This document shows, in pieces, positions 1 to 10,850 of a stretch of 64,000 bases of DNA. How positions within the stretch are numbered: the stretch's first letter is position 1; each line of letters starts with the position of its first letter. The notes under the pieces were generated by a model. It did not search any database. It saw nothing but the letters and a program-made list of their open reading frames with translations, and had not been told where the DNA came from. The stretch comes from Pseudofabraea citricarpa (taxonomy: Eukaryota > Ascomycota > Leotiomycetes > Helotiales > Dermateaceae). The stretch is taken from the NCBI GenBank assembly GCA_029641185.1, contig JAPWGK010000003.1, positions 2,604,001 to 2,668,000 on the forward strand, written 5' to 3'. The position numbers and the translations under genes were made by a program.

Positions 1-444
1 GTTCGGCCGAGCTCACTGATAGACGAAACGAGCTAAACAGCTACATCCGGAATCATTCAGAAGAAAACTTGTAAGTGAACAGCATATTCATTGCAGATCA
101 AGAAAAATCAGCTGACTCGGGCAAACAGCTACGTCTTTGATCTTCATGCTGCTATCCCGTGGACTTCTATGCCTGATGATCAGAGAGCGGAGATCTGGGA
201 TGATGGAGTTCACTTCACTGAGAAAGGCTATGATGTTATGGGTTCTCTCATAGCAGGTTGCCTGCTTGAGATTATTAAGGAGATTGAGGCAACGGAGGGA
301 GCTCTTGCTGCTGGTCGATCGACTCAGAAGCCACTTGTAGGCCCGCAGAAACAGAAGATAGTTGTCGAGAAGAAGGTAGATGAGAACATGCGTTTGCGAA
401 GTGGGAGGGTTATTGTCCGAGAAGACGAGGTTTACGCTAATTAA
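1..444 (+). CDS. SGNH/GDSL-like hydrolase, C-terminal part (5' end outside window)
   Basis: Partial gene. The frame is open from base 3 to 70; an intron at 71-128 (GTAAGT donor, GCTGAC branch, ACAG acceptor) joins it to 129-444, stop TAA at 442-444. The join gives an uninterrupted peptide with a short helix-like segment before the join and then a D-G-V-H-F-T motif (residues Asp and His spaced D-x-x-H, at about 208-219). That is the C-terminal catalytic Asp-His block of SGNH/GDSL esterases, followed by the usual G-Y-D-x-M-G helix. The nucleophile Ser and oxyanion blocks must lie upstream of the window. The last 60 or so residues are Lys/Arg/Glu-rich and lie outside the expected fold. Substrate cannot be inferred. 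Family call is fairly secure; exact extent of the 5' part is unknown. Confidence 0.72.
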
Positions 445-780
445 TGATGTTATGCTCTGCAATTGGGAAATGGGTTGGGGATTGGGATGTGGGGCTTGTG
501 CTTGCATAAGGGGCATGGTATCACGGCAGCATAGGAGTTCACTCGAGTTACTGTTAATAATGAGGGCATTCGAAGGGCATATTGTACCACTATTAGCATA
601 GGTAGATAGCCGAGTATGAAGCCGCAGAGCGGCTGTATTCAGATTTCTTCTTTCCATCTATCTCACCGATGATCGTTCCACCAACGCCATGGCAGCCATT
701 ATGTTATGCCCAACGCTCCAGATACCATGCAAACCCTCTAAAACGCCATCGAGTTCGTTTCTCGTTACCTCAAAGGGTTA

Positions 781-2013
781 TCAAACAATCAGATTCGCAG
801 CAACGAAATCAGGGTAGGCAACCTGTAGGGCGGATGTGACCTTCTCCACTTCCTCGGCCAGCCCTTGGACATTCGCATCCCATTTCCGCAGCTCACGTCC
901 AACGACACCTTCTGCTCTTCCACTACCTTTCTCGCCTGTAGCTTCCCCACCTTCAAACCAGATGACTCTCTCAATCTGATCAATGCGGCCAACTAGTCGG
1001 CCTTGCTCTATCATCCTCGCCGTTGTCTCCTCTGCCTTGTCGCCATCCAGACCTAGTAATAGACCGAGCGCATCAAATCCAATGTTGTTATACAATCTAG
1101 ATGCACCACGCAGGTTGTGCTCAACCACAGCCTTAGCTAAAACTGTAGATCCATCACTAGTAATAGCGAGTTGATGTGGTGCGAGTCCTTCTGCGAAGTT
1201 GGCAATCTCCTTTGGTGTGAGAAGTCGATCCAAGAACATCTTTTCCAGAATGCCATACTCCTCCAACGTAGCGGCCCTCTCATCTTTATATAGCCTTCCC
1301 AGAGCACGGCTCCGAGCTGGTCCAGCAGGAGCTAGAACGGCACATTTAATAGCCATGCTCAAAGTATGGAGACGCTCTTCCTCGGCGATGATCGGCATGA
1401 AACTGATATCCTGATAGCCCTGTGCAGCGGCAAGGAAATTGCGGCGCGCATCTTGGATACGAGCCTGGCTGAGCTTGAAATGCAGGTTCATATCACGATC
1501 TTGAACCGTATAGATGACATTCTTCGCCTTGTTCAGATACTGCTCTGCGAGAGTCGTATCGTCCACCTCGAGATAGTTGCGTGTGATGCGGATCCAGAAC
1601 TGGACCTTGTCCTTGTTGGTGATCTTTCTTTGTGATGATTCGAGCGCGATGCCAGATAGCACAGTCGCAGCGGCCAGGAAATCTTCGTCGTTTTCGTAGG
1701 CATCAGCCATGAGCTCGCGAACATTCGCATTCTGTTCTTCGAAGGAGGAAGCCTGTGTCTGGAAGACGTTGAGGGCGTGCTGTCCCACGGCAATCTTGGT
1801 GTCGTTACTAGGGACCGTCTTAAGGGCGTCGACAAATGAGGCCAGCAGTGATCGTGTAGTGACTATACCCAGTGACGATTCGAAGATGGAATCGAGGATA
1901 CTGGTAAGATCATTGGGTGATTGGGTCGTTTGGAGGAGAGTTTCGTAACCTTTTTGCTTATCGGGAAGATTCGCAATCTGCTGTAGAGCTTGAGATACCT
2001 TGGGTGACGCCAT
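781..2013 (-). CDS. csn4: COP9 signalosome complex subunit 4
   Basis: Single-exon gene of 410 aa. The N-terminal two thirds are helical, TPR-like repeats (segments with A-x-x-Y-L-N-K-A-K and Q-D-I-S spacing), and the C-terminal part from about residue 200 carries the PCI (proteasome-COP9-eIF3) winged-helix region with the R-x-L-G-R-L-Y-K-D-E-R block typical of CSN4. Length matches fungal CSN4. CSN4 is a scaffold subunit of the complex that removes NEDD8 from cullins; in filamentous fungi the complex is needed for normal development and secondary metabolism (family knowledge). It is convergent with the SGNH hydrolase gene to its left. The start at 2013 is the first ATG and is followed by conserved sequence. 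Small overlapping frames on the other strand look like shadows. Confidence 0.9.
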   Translation of the reverse strand: MASPKVSQALQQIANLPDKQKGYETLLQTTQSPNDLTSILDSIFESSLGIVTTRSLLASFVDALKTVPSNDTKIAVGQHALNVFQTQASSFEEQNANVRELMADAYENDEDFLAAATVLSGIALESSQRKITNKDKVQFWIRITRNYLEVDDTTLAEQYLNKAKNVIYTVQDRDMNLHFKLSQARIQDARRNFLAAAQGYQDISFMPIIAEEERLHTLSMAIKCAVLAPAGPARSRALGRLYKDERAATLEEYGILEKMFLDRLLTPKEIANFAEGLAPHQLAITSDGSTVLAKAVVEHNLRGASRLYNNIGFDALGLLLGLDGDKAEETTARMIEQGRLVGRIDQIERVIWFEGGEATGEKGSGRAEGVVGRELRKWDANVQGLAEEVEKVTSALQVAYPDFVAANLIV

Positions 2014-2955
2014 GGTTATTTCAAGACGCTGTCGACAACAACTCGTCGTGCTGGAGATACAAGGATGCCAATTTGATGTTCTTCGATGATCAGGCTGAGG
2101 TTGAGGTGGGGAGAGCTTCTGGCGTGTTTTTAGCGAGAACGTAGCCTTCCCTTCTCCGTCAGCCGAGCTTCCTCCTCTCGGTTCTACTATGTTTTCTGTA
2201 AGATATTATTTCCACCTTTGACCAATATTTTACTCATATAAGCCATTCTTAACTACTTCAGATACTGTTGTCTCCTAAATATTTGGTTTGGCGTCTCGCC
2301 CTCTAAATAATTCAAAGATAGTAATAATAGTATAGATACCTACATGTTGCAAATACTTGCTAGCTACAACACTAGGAAGCTAGCAGAAAATGATTATTCC
2401 TAGCTTATTTTCATCTCAAAATTGACAATGCATGATATTTATCAATATGACTCAGTATGGCAAACCTAGAACGTTAGTTCGCCTAATCCAGATCAAGAGG
2501 GAACAGTCTGTCCGCAACTTCAAATTACTTTGTCTCATTCTCAAGCTAAAACATGCGAGGACCAAGTAACCAGATGTGATACCTTCTTCAGACCACATCA
2601 TTCCATCATATAACACTCCCATATCCGGATTAAATGATACGTCCAGAGTAGAGTCGAGAGGCCTGCTTCTAACCAAGGCCCATTTCCGTGCGGCACACGA
2701 TTCCATGCCACCTGAAAATGCTTGCTCAGCCCAAGAAACACCTATAACTCATAAAAATGCCCCATCTAAAATGCCCAAGAAGTGGAGTTGCAACCTCGAA
2801 AGTGCCGTGCCCATTGAAAATGCCCGAGAAGAGAAGATTCCACCACCCAAAAAATATATGCCTGAGAATACCTTGCAAAAAAGTGTCGTGACCCATAATT
2901 CCGTACTCCATAGACCATGAATTCGTAAATGAGAAGCGTTCGACCAGGATGCTGT
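2014..2955. other. Intergenic, CSN4 promoter and F-box gene 3' region
   Basis: No convincing gene. The part next to CSN4 (2014-2450) is AT-rich and should hold its promoter and 5' UTR. The rest contains short unrelated frames without motifs and a few scattered copies of a short AAAATGCCC-like word (2756-2830), too irregular to call a repeat. Confidence 0.5.
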
Positions 2956-4125
2956 TTATCCCCTGTTGCTCTTAGTGCTTCGGATGCTTCGAGCATCCCC
3001 ATCCATCTCCCTCAAAATCTTTTGCAAGTCGGCTTTTGAACCCTTGATAGCCCATCTACTACCCTTCTCCATCCCGCTTTCTCTGAAGTCGACTTCTCTC
3101 AAATTTCGATTGGATACCAAAGACTTCACTTTGGGTGCATTCAACCACAAAAAGTTTCTAGCCTTGATTATCTCAAGGTGTTGTAGATTCATCAGGCCGT
3201 CGATGATCTCGTCGTAAGTCATTGGCAAGAGCTCATTGGCTTGCCAAGTGAATGCTTTAGGAACATCCGATACAAATATCAGACCTGTGAAGGTCGTTGC
3301 TGGATGACTTTCATGTTGAACAACAAAGTCACCAGCTACTTGAAGCCGCGAAAAGTCAACCTTTCTAGAAGAAGTTAGCAGTGCTATGCCAAAATAATGT
3401 TCATAGACTTACCTCAAGTTTTTACACGCGGCTAAAACGTGACAAATACCTCCAATTGGTAGATCTCGAACCCGACGATATCTCTTCAAGATAGGGCTTG
3501 GGGTAGGATGAGATGAATTAGGGAGTTTGGGTCCCAGCGAAGTAGCCGCCATAGCAGCCATCATTTCGCCATGAGGATAATATCGATCGTGATGCCTGTA
3601 TTTGAACTCTCGCCATCCAGCTTGGGGAGCATGTTTTGGAAGTCCATCAGGAGGTCGGCTAAAATTACTAAGGTCCAGAACTCGCACCATCTGAGCATAA
3701 GCCTCTTTATGGCTAACTGTCCATGCGAATTGTGCATATCGATATGTACTGGCAAAGACCGGCTCATAGTACATGTGGAGTGCTGCAACCTCGATTAGAT
3801 TTGTGTTGGCTCGTAAAACAGAAAGTAAGTCTCGCTGCGGTAGGTGCTCGAATATCAAGTCCAGGATTTCTCGGGGCATGGTCGCTAGACTTGGACCATC
3901 CGAGAACTTGCGTTTCCTCGACATGATCGACGAGGCAATAGAGGTGTATGACTTGAAAGACTTGATAGAAGCTGAGCCGGCCGAGTTTCGTCGCCTGAGA
4001 ATCCGACTCTGTTCACCCTTGGACCTTTGAGATGTACTTGGGGACGGCATGGACTTATTAGCATGCTTTCCGGAAGCGGCATCCTCTCTCCGAATACTCT
4101 CCCCTGAAGGCCGAGAAGAAGTCAT
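2956..4125 (-). CDS. F-box domain protein
   Basis: Two exons on the minus strand, 4125-3413 and 3364-2956, with a 48-nt intron at 3365-3412 (GTAAGT donor, GCTAAC branch, TTCTAG acceptor); total 373 aa. Residues 1-80 are Ser/Arg/Lys-rich and probably disordered. An F-box sits at about 81-125, with the canonical M-P-x-E-I-L-D-L-I-F-x-x-L-P start and a following D-L-L-S-V-L-R. The C-terminal half has no clear LRR or WD repeats, but the pattern of short D-L-S and H-L-E-I-I segments suggests a leucine-rich, LRR-like substrate arm. F-box proteins recruit substrates to SCF ubiquitin ligases; the COP9 subunit gene next door acts on the same ligases, though that adjacency may be chance. Substrate unknown. 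The start at 4125 is chosen because no in-frame upstream extension is conserved-looking. Confidence 0.75.
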
Positions 4126-7075
4126 CCTCTCCCTGGGACCAGCAGGACCGTTGCCGTGATTCTGGGAAATGAATGAGCCAAGGACACGCTTGGAGTTTGT
4201 CTTAGAAGATGATCCTGAGCTTGACGGAGCAGGCGAGAAGTGGTGAGTGGTGGCTCCATTTGATCGGTCAGGCAGCCTGAAGACCTCGGGCGATTTGCGC
4301 CTGCGTCCGCTCCTAAAATGCGATGAGTGAAATTCGATACACGTAGGATGGGTTTAGCATACATGTTGTTTGATTGCAGTGCTCAAACGGGAAATGCGTT
4401 GTCGGGTGATTCAAGCGAGGCTATCCAAGCTGGGCCAGACTCATGTCAGGCAGTACTCCTGGACAACAACCTTTATATATCGGAAGTGATGTCAGAATCT
4501 CCACAGTATAGGCTTAAGGTTACACAGCCCTCTCTCGTGGAATCTCTTGAAGTGAGTAGAAGAGATGGTAAGGTGGGATGAACACGCAACCAAAATGCCT
4601 CATATGAGGGGGAAATATCAATAGGGCTCTGTCGAGCTGTCGAGCTGACGGAGGTGCAACGGTCTTTAAAGTCAATAGCAAAAAGCCAAGTGGCGGGTCC
4701 CTGCATTCGCTGAGGGCAACCAAGGCAATGCGCTCCGACGATGAGTGGCCAGTGAGACTCGGAGTGGAAGGGTGGATGGGTGGATGGGTGAGAAAGGGGA
4801 GACTGGGAGGTGGTTCTGGAAAGTCTCATGCAAGCTCCATCCACACACTACACTACACTACACTACGAAAACGAGGTGTGCTACGGTAAGGGGGGCAGAC
4901 ACACACACACACACACTCGGAGTCCACTGTCCACCCCCATCCAAGTAGCGGCTGGCACTATGAAGTCCAATAGCATCATCACTCCCGGGGTTAGCCGACC
5001 ACCCGAGCAGACGTGGAATTTGGATATCAAGATTGCCATAGTGTCCTCAGATATGCCTTTTCTGGGGAAACCTGCAGGCGGCGTGAGGGGGGAAAGATAC
5101 AAAAGAGACAAGATGTACGGAGCTGAGGTGTTTCTGAGGTATCCTGCCCAGTCCTGTGCTGTGGGTGGGGACAAGAGGTGTTGGAACACTGCTGCGACTA
5201 CGCAGGCCCCCGGGTATCATCATTCTGACATTGTATCCCATCATCACGTCGCGGCGCTGAGGCTGGGCGCCGGGGCAGGCAGGCAGGCAGCCAGCTACTG
5301 TAGAACTAGCAGTGATTCTGTTGTCCGGGAACGTCTGGCCGGTCTTCGCAGCGTGTCTGTCAGCCGCCAAGGCAGTCTATTGCGCTGTCGACTTGTACCC
5401 TTTGGCTGTTTTGAGGAGACTCGGCCGCGGCTGCAGATAGGAGAGATAAACTGAGGGGTATCGCGTGAGCCAGAAACTCAGAAGAAGCAGAGACACAGTG
5501 TTGGTTGCACTGCGGTGAGGCGGCCCTGCTGAGCACATATAGAACCCCTTGGCACCGCCTCCAGGCCATCCCGAACAGCACACCCTCATATTGTGTTATT
5601 GTTGTTATTGAGTCTCTATCAGATGCAAGATCAGCCATCGATCGAGGGGAGAAGTTCGATGTCGTAATTGGAAGGTGGTCGGGTGGGGTCCGCAACAGCC
5701 TGACATGGATTTAGCCGACCATGAAATCAACGGTAATAATACGGTACAGTAATCCACCTCTGCAAGATCTGGACCCGGAGCCAGACAATATGTCTATGTC
5801 TTCATCGGGGATTTACTGGCCGTCAAAACAAACAATCCTTCTGGAATTCTTCTTCTCCTTCTCCCCCTGTACGTCACTGCCATCATGCAAAAGTCTGCTG
5901 GTATTGTAGGGTGAAGCAACAAGGCAAGGCGCATGAAGAAGGGACCCATATTATCTCCATGGCACGGTGTTTGTCCTGTTTGGTCTCAGATATCATCTAT
6001 GGCCGTTGCAACATGCGGAGGTCACAGGTTGCTGATCAGCATAGAGAGACATTCAGATGTCAAATGGCATTGTGGCACAACCAGTAGGCCGTGTTTCTCC
6101 TTTGGTCACGAGCCATCACTTAAGACGAACAAGTGTTCAGAAAACAAGTTTTTGGCTCCGAACTCAGAACGCAGAGCGCTCTTGAGAACTAAAGTAAAAG
6201 TGTTGACGCGCCAGAGTCAACCTCTTGTCATCTTCGTAGGTTTGGTGGATCCTTGTGGTCACGGTCAGATTTTGGCAGCTTTGCGCTGCGCTACTGCGGC
6301 TACTCGTCACCACCGGCTTCCCTGGCTGGCAAAGAGAACTGGGTTAGCTAGCAGAACAAATAGCTAGGTCTTCCCTTCTCGGCACTTTTCAAGTATACTC
6401 ACTCTTATAACCTGCTATGCACAATATAAGAACGGCTCTAAAGAGGATCCGGGGCCCGCAAATATATTTCTATAGTAAAAATGCCCGTGGATCGCTATAC
6501 GTGTTACTGTATAAGTTGATGCTTTTTCTGTTAACTATACTCTTTGCAACTAGTGTATATTCATGGTTACTATATACTTTATAGCTATTGCATACTTTGC
6601 CATTATTGCATGTTTTATAGTTACTACATGCTGTATAGTCATGAGATACTTTTCCAACAAAAAAACAAGAGGTTGGCTTACTCCGCGGGAGCAGCTCTAA
6701 ACCGTCCAATCTTTTCTCCCGCCTGCGCATCTATATCAGATACCCTATAACGGCAGTTCTCTAGGACAAGGAAAGCCCAGACCTCGCGAGGACGACGAGG
6801 ACGACGACCTCCTCAATAATACTTAATAATATCAGAGCCACAAGTCGATAGGCAAGCCGCCTCGCTTCCCAACTCAAATCAAGCCATTCAATAAATCTGA
6901 TTTGCGCGGCATGAACTCTCTCAAATTGCACCACCGACGAGTCTATCAGCACCGGCCATTCAATATTTACTGAACATGACCATTGCCATTGTTCCGGATC
7001 TACTTCCGCAAACTCCACTCGACTGACGTCCTCTCAGAAAATGCCCAGCCGCCTTTTTGCCTATGATCCGACATC
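4126..7075. other. Long intergenic region with simple repeats and an AT-rich relic
   Basis: About 2.9 kb between the F-box gene and the small gene at 7076. I see no supported gene: open frames here are compositionally odd and unlike any family. It holds a CTACA repeat (4846-4866), an (AC)n run (about 4899-4916) and an AT-rich stretch at 6460-6660. Very short upstream frames precede 7076 (for example ATG at 6911 and 6976), which would be uORFs if transcription starts that early. Confidence 0.5.
6470..6665. repeat. AT-rich degenerate minisatellite-like tract
   Basis: A markedly AT-rich block made of loosely repeated words of roughly 18-22 nt that mix TTACTATA, ATTGCAT and TTTATAGT elements. 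The reading on the minus strand shows the same pattern as repeated S-N-Y-K and C-N-x-Y-K peptides. It is probably non-coding; it could be a decayed, RIP-mutated element fragment. Confidence 0.4.
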
Positions 7076-7396
7076 ATGTGGGTCCTTCGCCGCCTTGTCT
7101 CGAGCAATATCAGGAGCCGAATAAGAGAAATCAAGAATATCTTCAGTCGCCCAAGACCTTCGCCTATGTACCTCGTGAATCTCCCGGGGAAGTTCCACTC
7201 GCACACATTTGCGTCACCACCAAGAGGACTAGCCGCTTGGGTTTTCTGAAATTCCAGGAACAGGTTTCGGAAGATCGGCAAGACGGCGGAGCGCTGGCAG
7301 AGAGCTCGGGATATAAAATCTGTGATCAAAGAAAGTCGGTCAGAGCATGTGGAACTTGAGAAAATGACAGTGCGCATCTATTTCTACTGGTTCTAG
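7076..7396 (+). CDS. Candidate small basic protein, two exons
   Basis: A gene too short and too split to show up as one frame. Exon 1 is 7076-7167, intron 7168-7257 (90 nt; GTACCT donor, CTGAA-type branch, TTCCAG acceptor), exon 2 is 7258-7396 with stop TAG. The spliced product is 76 aa, very rich in Arg and Lys, with an Arg-rich N terminus that could be a mitochondrial presequence, a charged middle (E-R-W-Q-R-A-R-D-I-K) and an aromatic C terminus ending R-I-Y-F-Y-W-F. Without splicing the same frame is broken by a TGA inside the intron, which supports splicing. It is convergent with the TFIIF beta gene, 126 bp away. I do not recognise the family, so function is unknown; it could also be a decayed gene fragment. 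Confidence 0.4.
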
Positions 7397-7522
7397 AGCC
7401 TATCTAGATCACATTCTCGAGCGGTGCTCTTGCAGTAGTTTTGACGTGATAGAACTCCGCCCAATGCAATAAAGTCCCTCCACCACCAAACGCCTTTACA
7501 CCTAGAATCAAACGCGAGCCAT

Positions 7523-8798
7523 TTAAGCAGGTCCAACATCTTCAAATTTGACGTCCTCGTCCTCTTCGTCGTCCATGTCTCCAAAATCAGATTCATCCAC
7601 TCCATCAACACCGGTGTTAGTAGGAGCCATGGAATCTCCAGCGCCTTCGTAGTTTGCCAATTTGTTCTCTTCCTTTAGTGACCATGTAGTAGCAAATGGT
7701 CCACTCTTAGCAAGAACAGCAACCTTCTCTAGAGTCTCTCGGAGGTAAGCCTCAGGTTGTCGAAGCTCGCTGCGGAATGACTTCATAGACCAATAATTGT
7801 ATTTGCGGAAGCACTCGAAGATCTTGTCCAAAAGCTCGTTCTGTGGCATACGGGCGGTCTTGTGAAGCTGTGTCTTAACACCAGCAGCAGGTCCTGTAGT
7901 TTTCTGAAATCATTAGCCAACAAAGTAATTTAAGATTCCCGAAAATAAAATTCTTACAATGAATCCACCAAATGCGTTGCTCGCACCCACGGTTCCAGGT
8001 TGGATAAAGCCGTTGCCGATTCCAGAGACATCGTCGCTGATATACTTGGTATGTAGCTTCGGTTGCATAGCTTCGATAGTCATTGCGGTGATGATTCGTT
8101 CCGATTCTGCATTCTTTACTGGAACACAATTCAAATCTCGCTTGACTCTCCCAAGTAAGACTGTCCTTTCTGAAAAATAGAGTTAGTTTTGATATACAAA
8201 GAAAATAAGGTGCTCTGGCTTACTTGGTACAGCCTTCTTATAGTATTGTTTGGGCTTTTTATTTGGATCCCAGGGTGCCTTTGGCTTGTCTGACTTGGGA
8301 CGAGTGAGTCGGGAAGGCATATTGGCGCTGGCAGGATCGAACTTTTGGTTCGATTTCGACTTGAAGCCTGGTAGATCTTGTTCGCTGAATATAAATGTGT
8401 TTCTGACATCCTCCTGCGTTAACTCCAAGTTGTACTCTTTGGGAATCGCTTGGTGCTGTGCCATATCGGAAGATAATAGCACGGATAGTTTTTGCTATGA
8501 TTGACATTAGTGGTTGAACTCATAGATTCTAAACATGTAAAGCGCATACGTTTTGCTTTCCTTGTTTATCGGTTTCCATCTCCCGCCTGACAGTCCCGAT
8601 TCGAATCTCCGCATCATCATCCAGTTCCGACCAAGCTTCCCAGACGTATTTTGGGACCCGAGCAAGGTACAGCTGTTGGTATTTTGGATCTGTGTTGAAC
8701 TCTAGGTCTTCCGTATCTTCGTAGATATCCTCCTCCATGAAAGGTGCTGGCGACGCGCCTGCATTCTCAGGATCTGGCTTGATTACTGGATCTGCCAT
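7523..8798 (-). CDS. tfg2: Transcription initiation factor TFIIF, beta subunit
   Basis: Four exons on the minus strand: 8798-8550, 8494-8224, 8169-7958 and 7903-7523, separated by 54-55-nt introns with GTAAG/GTATG donors and CAG/TAG acceptors; 370 aa. The N-terminal half has the TFIIF beta dimerisation fold (W-E-A-W-S-E-L-D-D-D-A-E-I-R-I-G and the G-R-V-K-R-D block that contacts TFIIF alpha). The C-terminal winged helix lies at about 260-320 (N-E-L-L-D-K-I-F-x-x-F, Y-W-S-M-K-S-F, L-R-E-T-L), followed by an acidic tail, as in yeast Tfg2. It works with TFIIF alpha to bring RNA polymerase II to promoters. It is divergent from the ZC3H3-like gene, sharing a 384-bp promoter. Confidence 0.93.
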
Positions 8799-9182
8799 CT
8801 TTGCGGAGATTCAGTGATTATCGAAAGAGCCCCATAAGAACTTCGCACTGCAGAGGGCTTTGTAAAGGCGAAAGTCAAGCAGTCCTTTGTTCGTGATCAA
8901 ATGCGACGGACCGCGATGGTTCTTTTGAGGCGCAAAGGTTAAGGTTAAGGTGCTGAAGGCAGACAGGCAAGGGTCATAAGGCAATTGGCGGCCGATAAGC
9001 CCGCACGATTGTACGAATTAGCGCCGTGTGCCACCTGAGGCGCATGAGTTTTTGACGCTGGAACTCCAAATTCTGTCCCCGTCATCCACCTTATTCACTC
9101 CAAATCAACCACCACACACACAGGCCTATACTCTAAACAAACATCTCCATCACCCTTGACTGACCTACAGGTAATACCATCC
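8799..9182. promoter_or_regulatory. Shared divergent promoter, TFIIF beta / CCCH gene
   Basis: 384 bp between two divergent start codons, so both core promoters must lie here. It contains an AAGGTTAAGGTTAAGG tandem (about 8935-8951) and, nearer the CCCH gene, a CA-rich leader with ACACACACA. No TATA box is evident. Confidence 0.6.
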
Positions 9183-10850
9183 ATGGCATCGGAGGATAAA
9201 GATATCCTGGCAAAGATCAGCCAGCTTGCTGGTAAGTCACCTTCCACCAACGCGTCTATCTACTCGATTTCCGCCTTTGCTGAACTGCTTCCCTCTGCCA
9301 GGTCAGATCAATCGCCACAAGAACACACAGCAATCTGCGACCTCAGATACGCATTACCAGGCGCCATATGCACCATCGTCGTGGGCTGCCCCTCGCGGAA
9401 GTATGGACTTGTCCACACAGCTTTACTCCTTCGCCACTAATGAATGGGAAGGTTATACACCACCAATTGCCGGACGAGGCCGCGGTGCTTATTCAAGTAG
9501 GGGCTATAGAGGCAGCAGATCAGCTCAGGTTCATAGGCACAGGACTTTGGTTCTCAATGGCAACGCAGCAAATGAAAGTCCCGAACCGTCCCCCCTGAGT
9601 ACGGACAGCAACCGCGAGCAAACGACACCTTCATGGGTTAGCAAGACTGATCGCCATATGCAACTGATCAATACCTCCATCTTCGAGAAAGAAAGCCAGA
9701 CCCGGGCGAAGGCAATGGAGGAGACGAGGAAGCAAAAATTGAAGCAGCGAGACGAACGAGAGAAATTGAAATTGAACAGACATTTACAACGCGGCGGTGT
9801 CGTACCAGCCTCTAGATCGAGTGGTCCTCACACCGACTTTGAAATTAACGTTCAAGGCATTCGATTCCAGGTCACGAAGAATGGCAGTAAACTCATGAAA
9901 GTCCCTGGTGAGACCGTCTGGAATGGTAGACTATTTGGATCCTAGTTAAGCTCACCATGGTTAGGCGACACAGTTTCGGCGAATGCAACTCCAAAAACTG
10001 CTTTGGTTGGCGGAGTCAGATTTCATAGAAGTAAAAACGGCAACTTATATCGCTCTGGAATCATCAAAGCTCACCGGTACGGCATTCTCAACCCAATCCC
10101 AACGTGCTCGAGGCAACACTGACGCATATGCTCCCAGGAGAAGCGGCGTAATCAAAAAGATCAACGAAACTTGCAAGATGTTTGCAACAACGGGTAGCTC
10201 CTTTCTTCACAATACCCTCGTCGTTTTCTCGTGCTGTTACGAGTAACCAGGCAAGTTCCTGAGTTCTGGCTAACATGCATTTTACTTTAGGTTGTTGTTT
10301 AAAGGGTCCTAGATGCCGTTACATTCACGATGCATCAAAGGTTGCAGTATGCAAAGAATTTCTCCAAAAAGGGTCATGTCCAAGTGGAGACTCTTGTGAT
10401 CTTTCACATGATCTTACTCCTGAGAGGACACCCACTTGCTTGCACTTTGCAAAGGGAAACTGCTCGAATCCCAGTTGTCGTTATATGCATGTTCATGTTT
10501 CCCCTACTGCTCTCAACTGTCGGCCATTTGGCATCTATGGCTATTGTGAGAAGGGAGCACACTGTGCAGAACGCCATGCTCATGAGTGTCCCGACTTCAG
10601 CAACACAGGTACTTGTACAACAAAAGGCTGCAAGCTATTACATCGTCACAAGGCGAGTGTGCTTCGGAGGAAAGCAGCCAATGGAGTCGAGGATAGCACT
10701 GAAGAGAATAGTGATCTCTCAAGTGATGAAGAAGAGGAGATTGACAGTGATGACGTTGATTCAGATGACCTCGAAGAATTCTTTGGCGATGAGGATGGAC
10801 AGGTCGATACAGATGTTCCTATGCAACAGGATTTTGTTCAACTGTCATAA
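9183..10850 (+). CDS. Five-finger CCCH zinc-finger protein (ZC3H3-like)
   Basis: Five exons: 9183-9231, 9302-9907, 9965-10076, 10138-10193 and 10291-10850; 460 aa. All junctions close in frame, with GTAAGT/GTGAGA/GTACGG/GTAGCT donors. Five consecutive CCCH zinc fingers fill about residues 268-390, each with the C-x7/8-C-x4/5-C-x3-H spacing, and the last lies in a C-P-D-F-S-N-T-G-x-C motif. This order is that of animal ZC3H3/Smicl and its fungal homologues, linked in animals to mRNA 3'-end processing and nuclear export. The N terminus has a Gly/Arg-rich patch (R-G-R-G) and a Lys/Arg/Glu helix at about 150-190; the C terminus is acidic. It is divergent from TFIIF beta. Confidence 0.85.

Noticed and set aside
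4810..5454. 214-codon plus-strand frame
   Set aside because: Starts across simple repeats, has no motif, and its composition looks like translated non-coding DNA.
5933..6367. 144-codon plus-strand frame
   Set aside because: No motif, no supporting splice pattern, and unusual Cys/His/Trp spread without order.
8935..8951. GGTTAAGGTTAAGG, similar to a telomere repeat
   Set aside because: Fungal telomeres are TTAGGG; this is TTAAGG, only about two and a half units, and lies in a promoter between two conserved genes.
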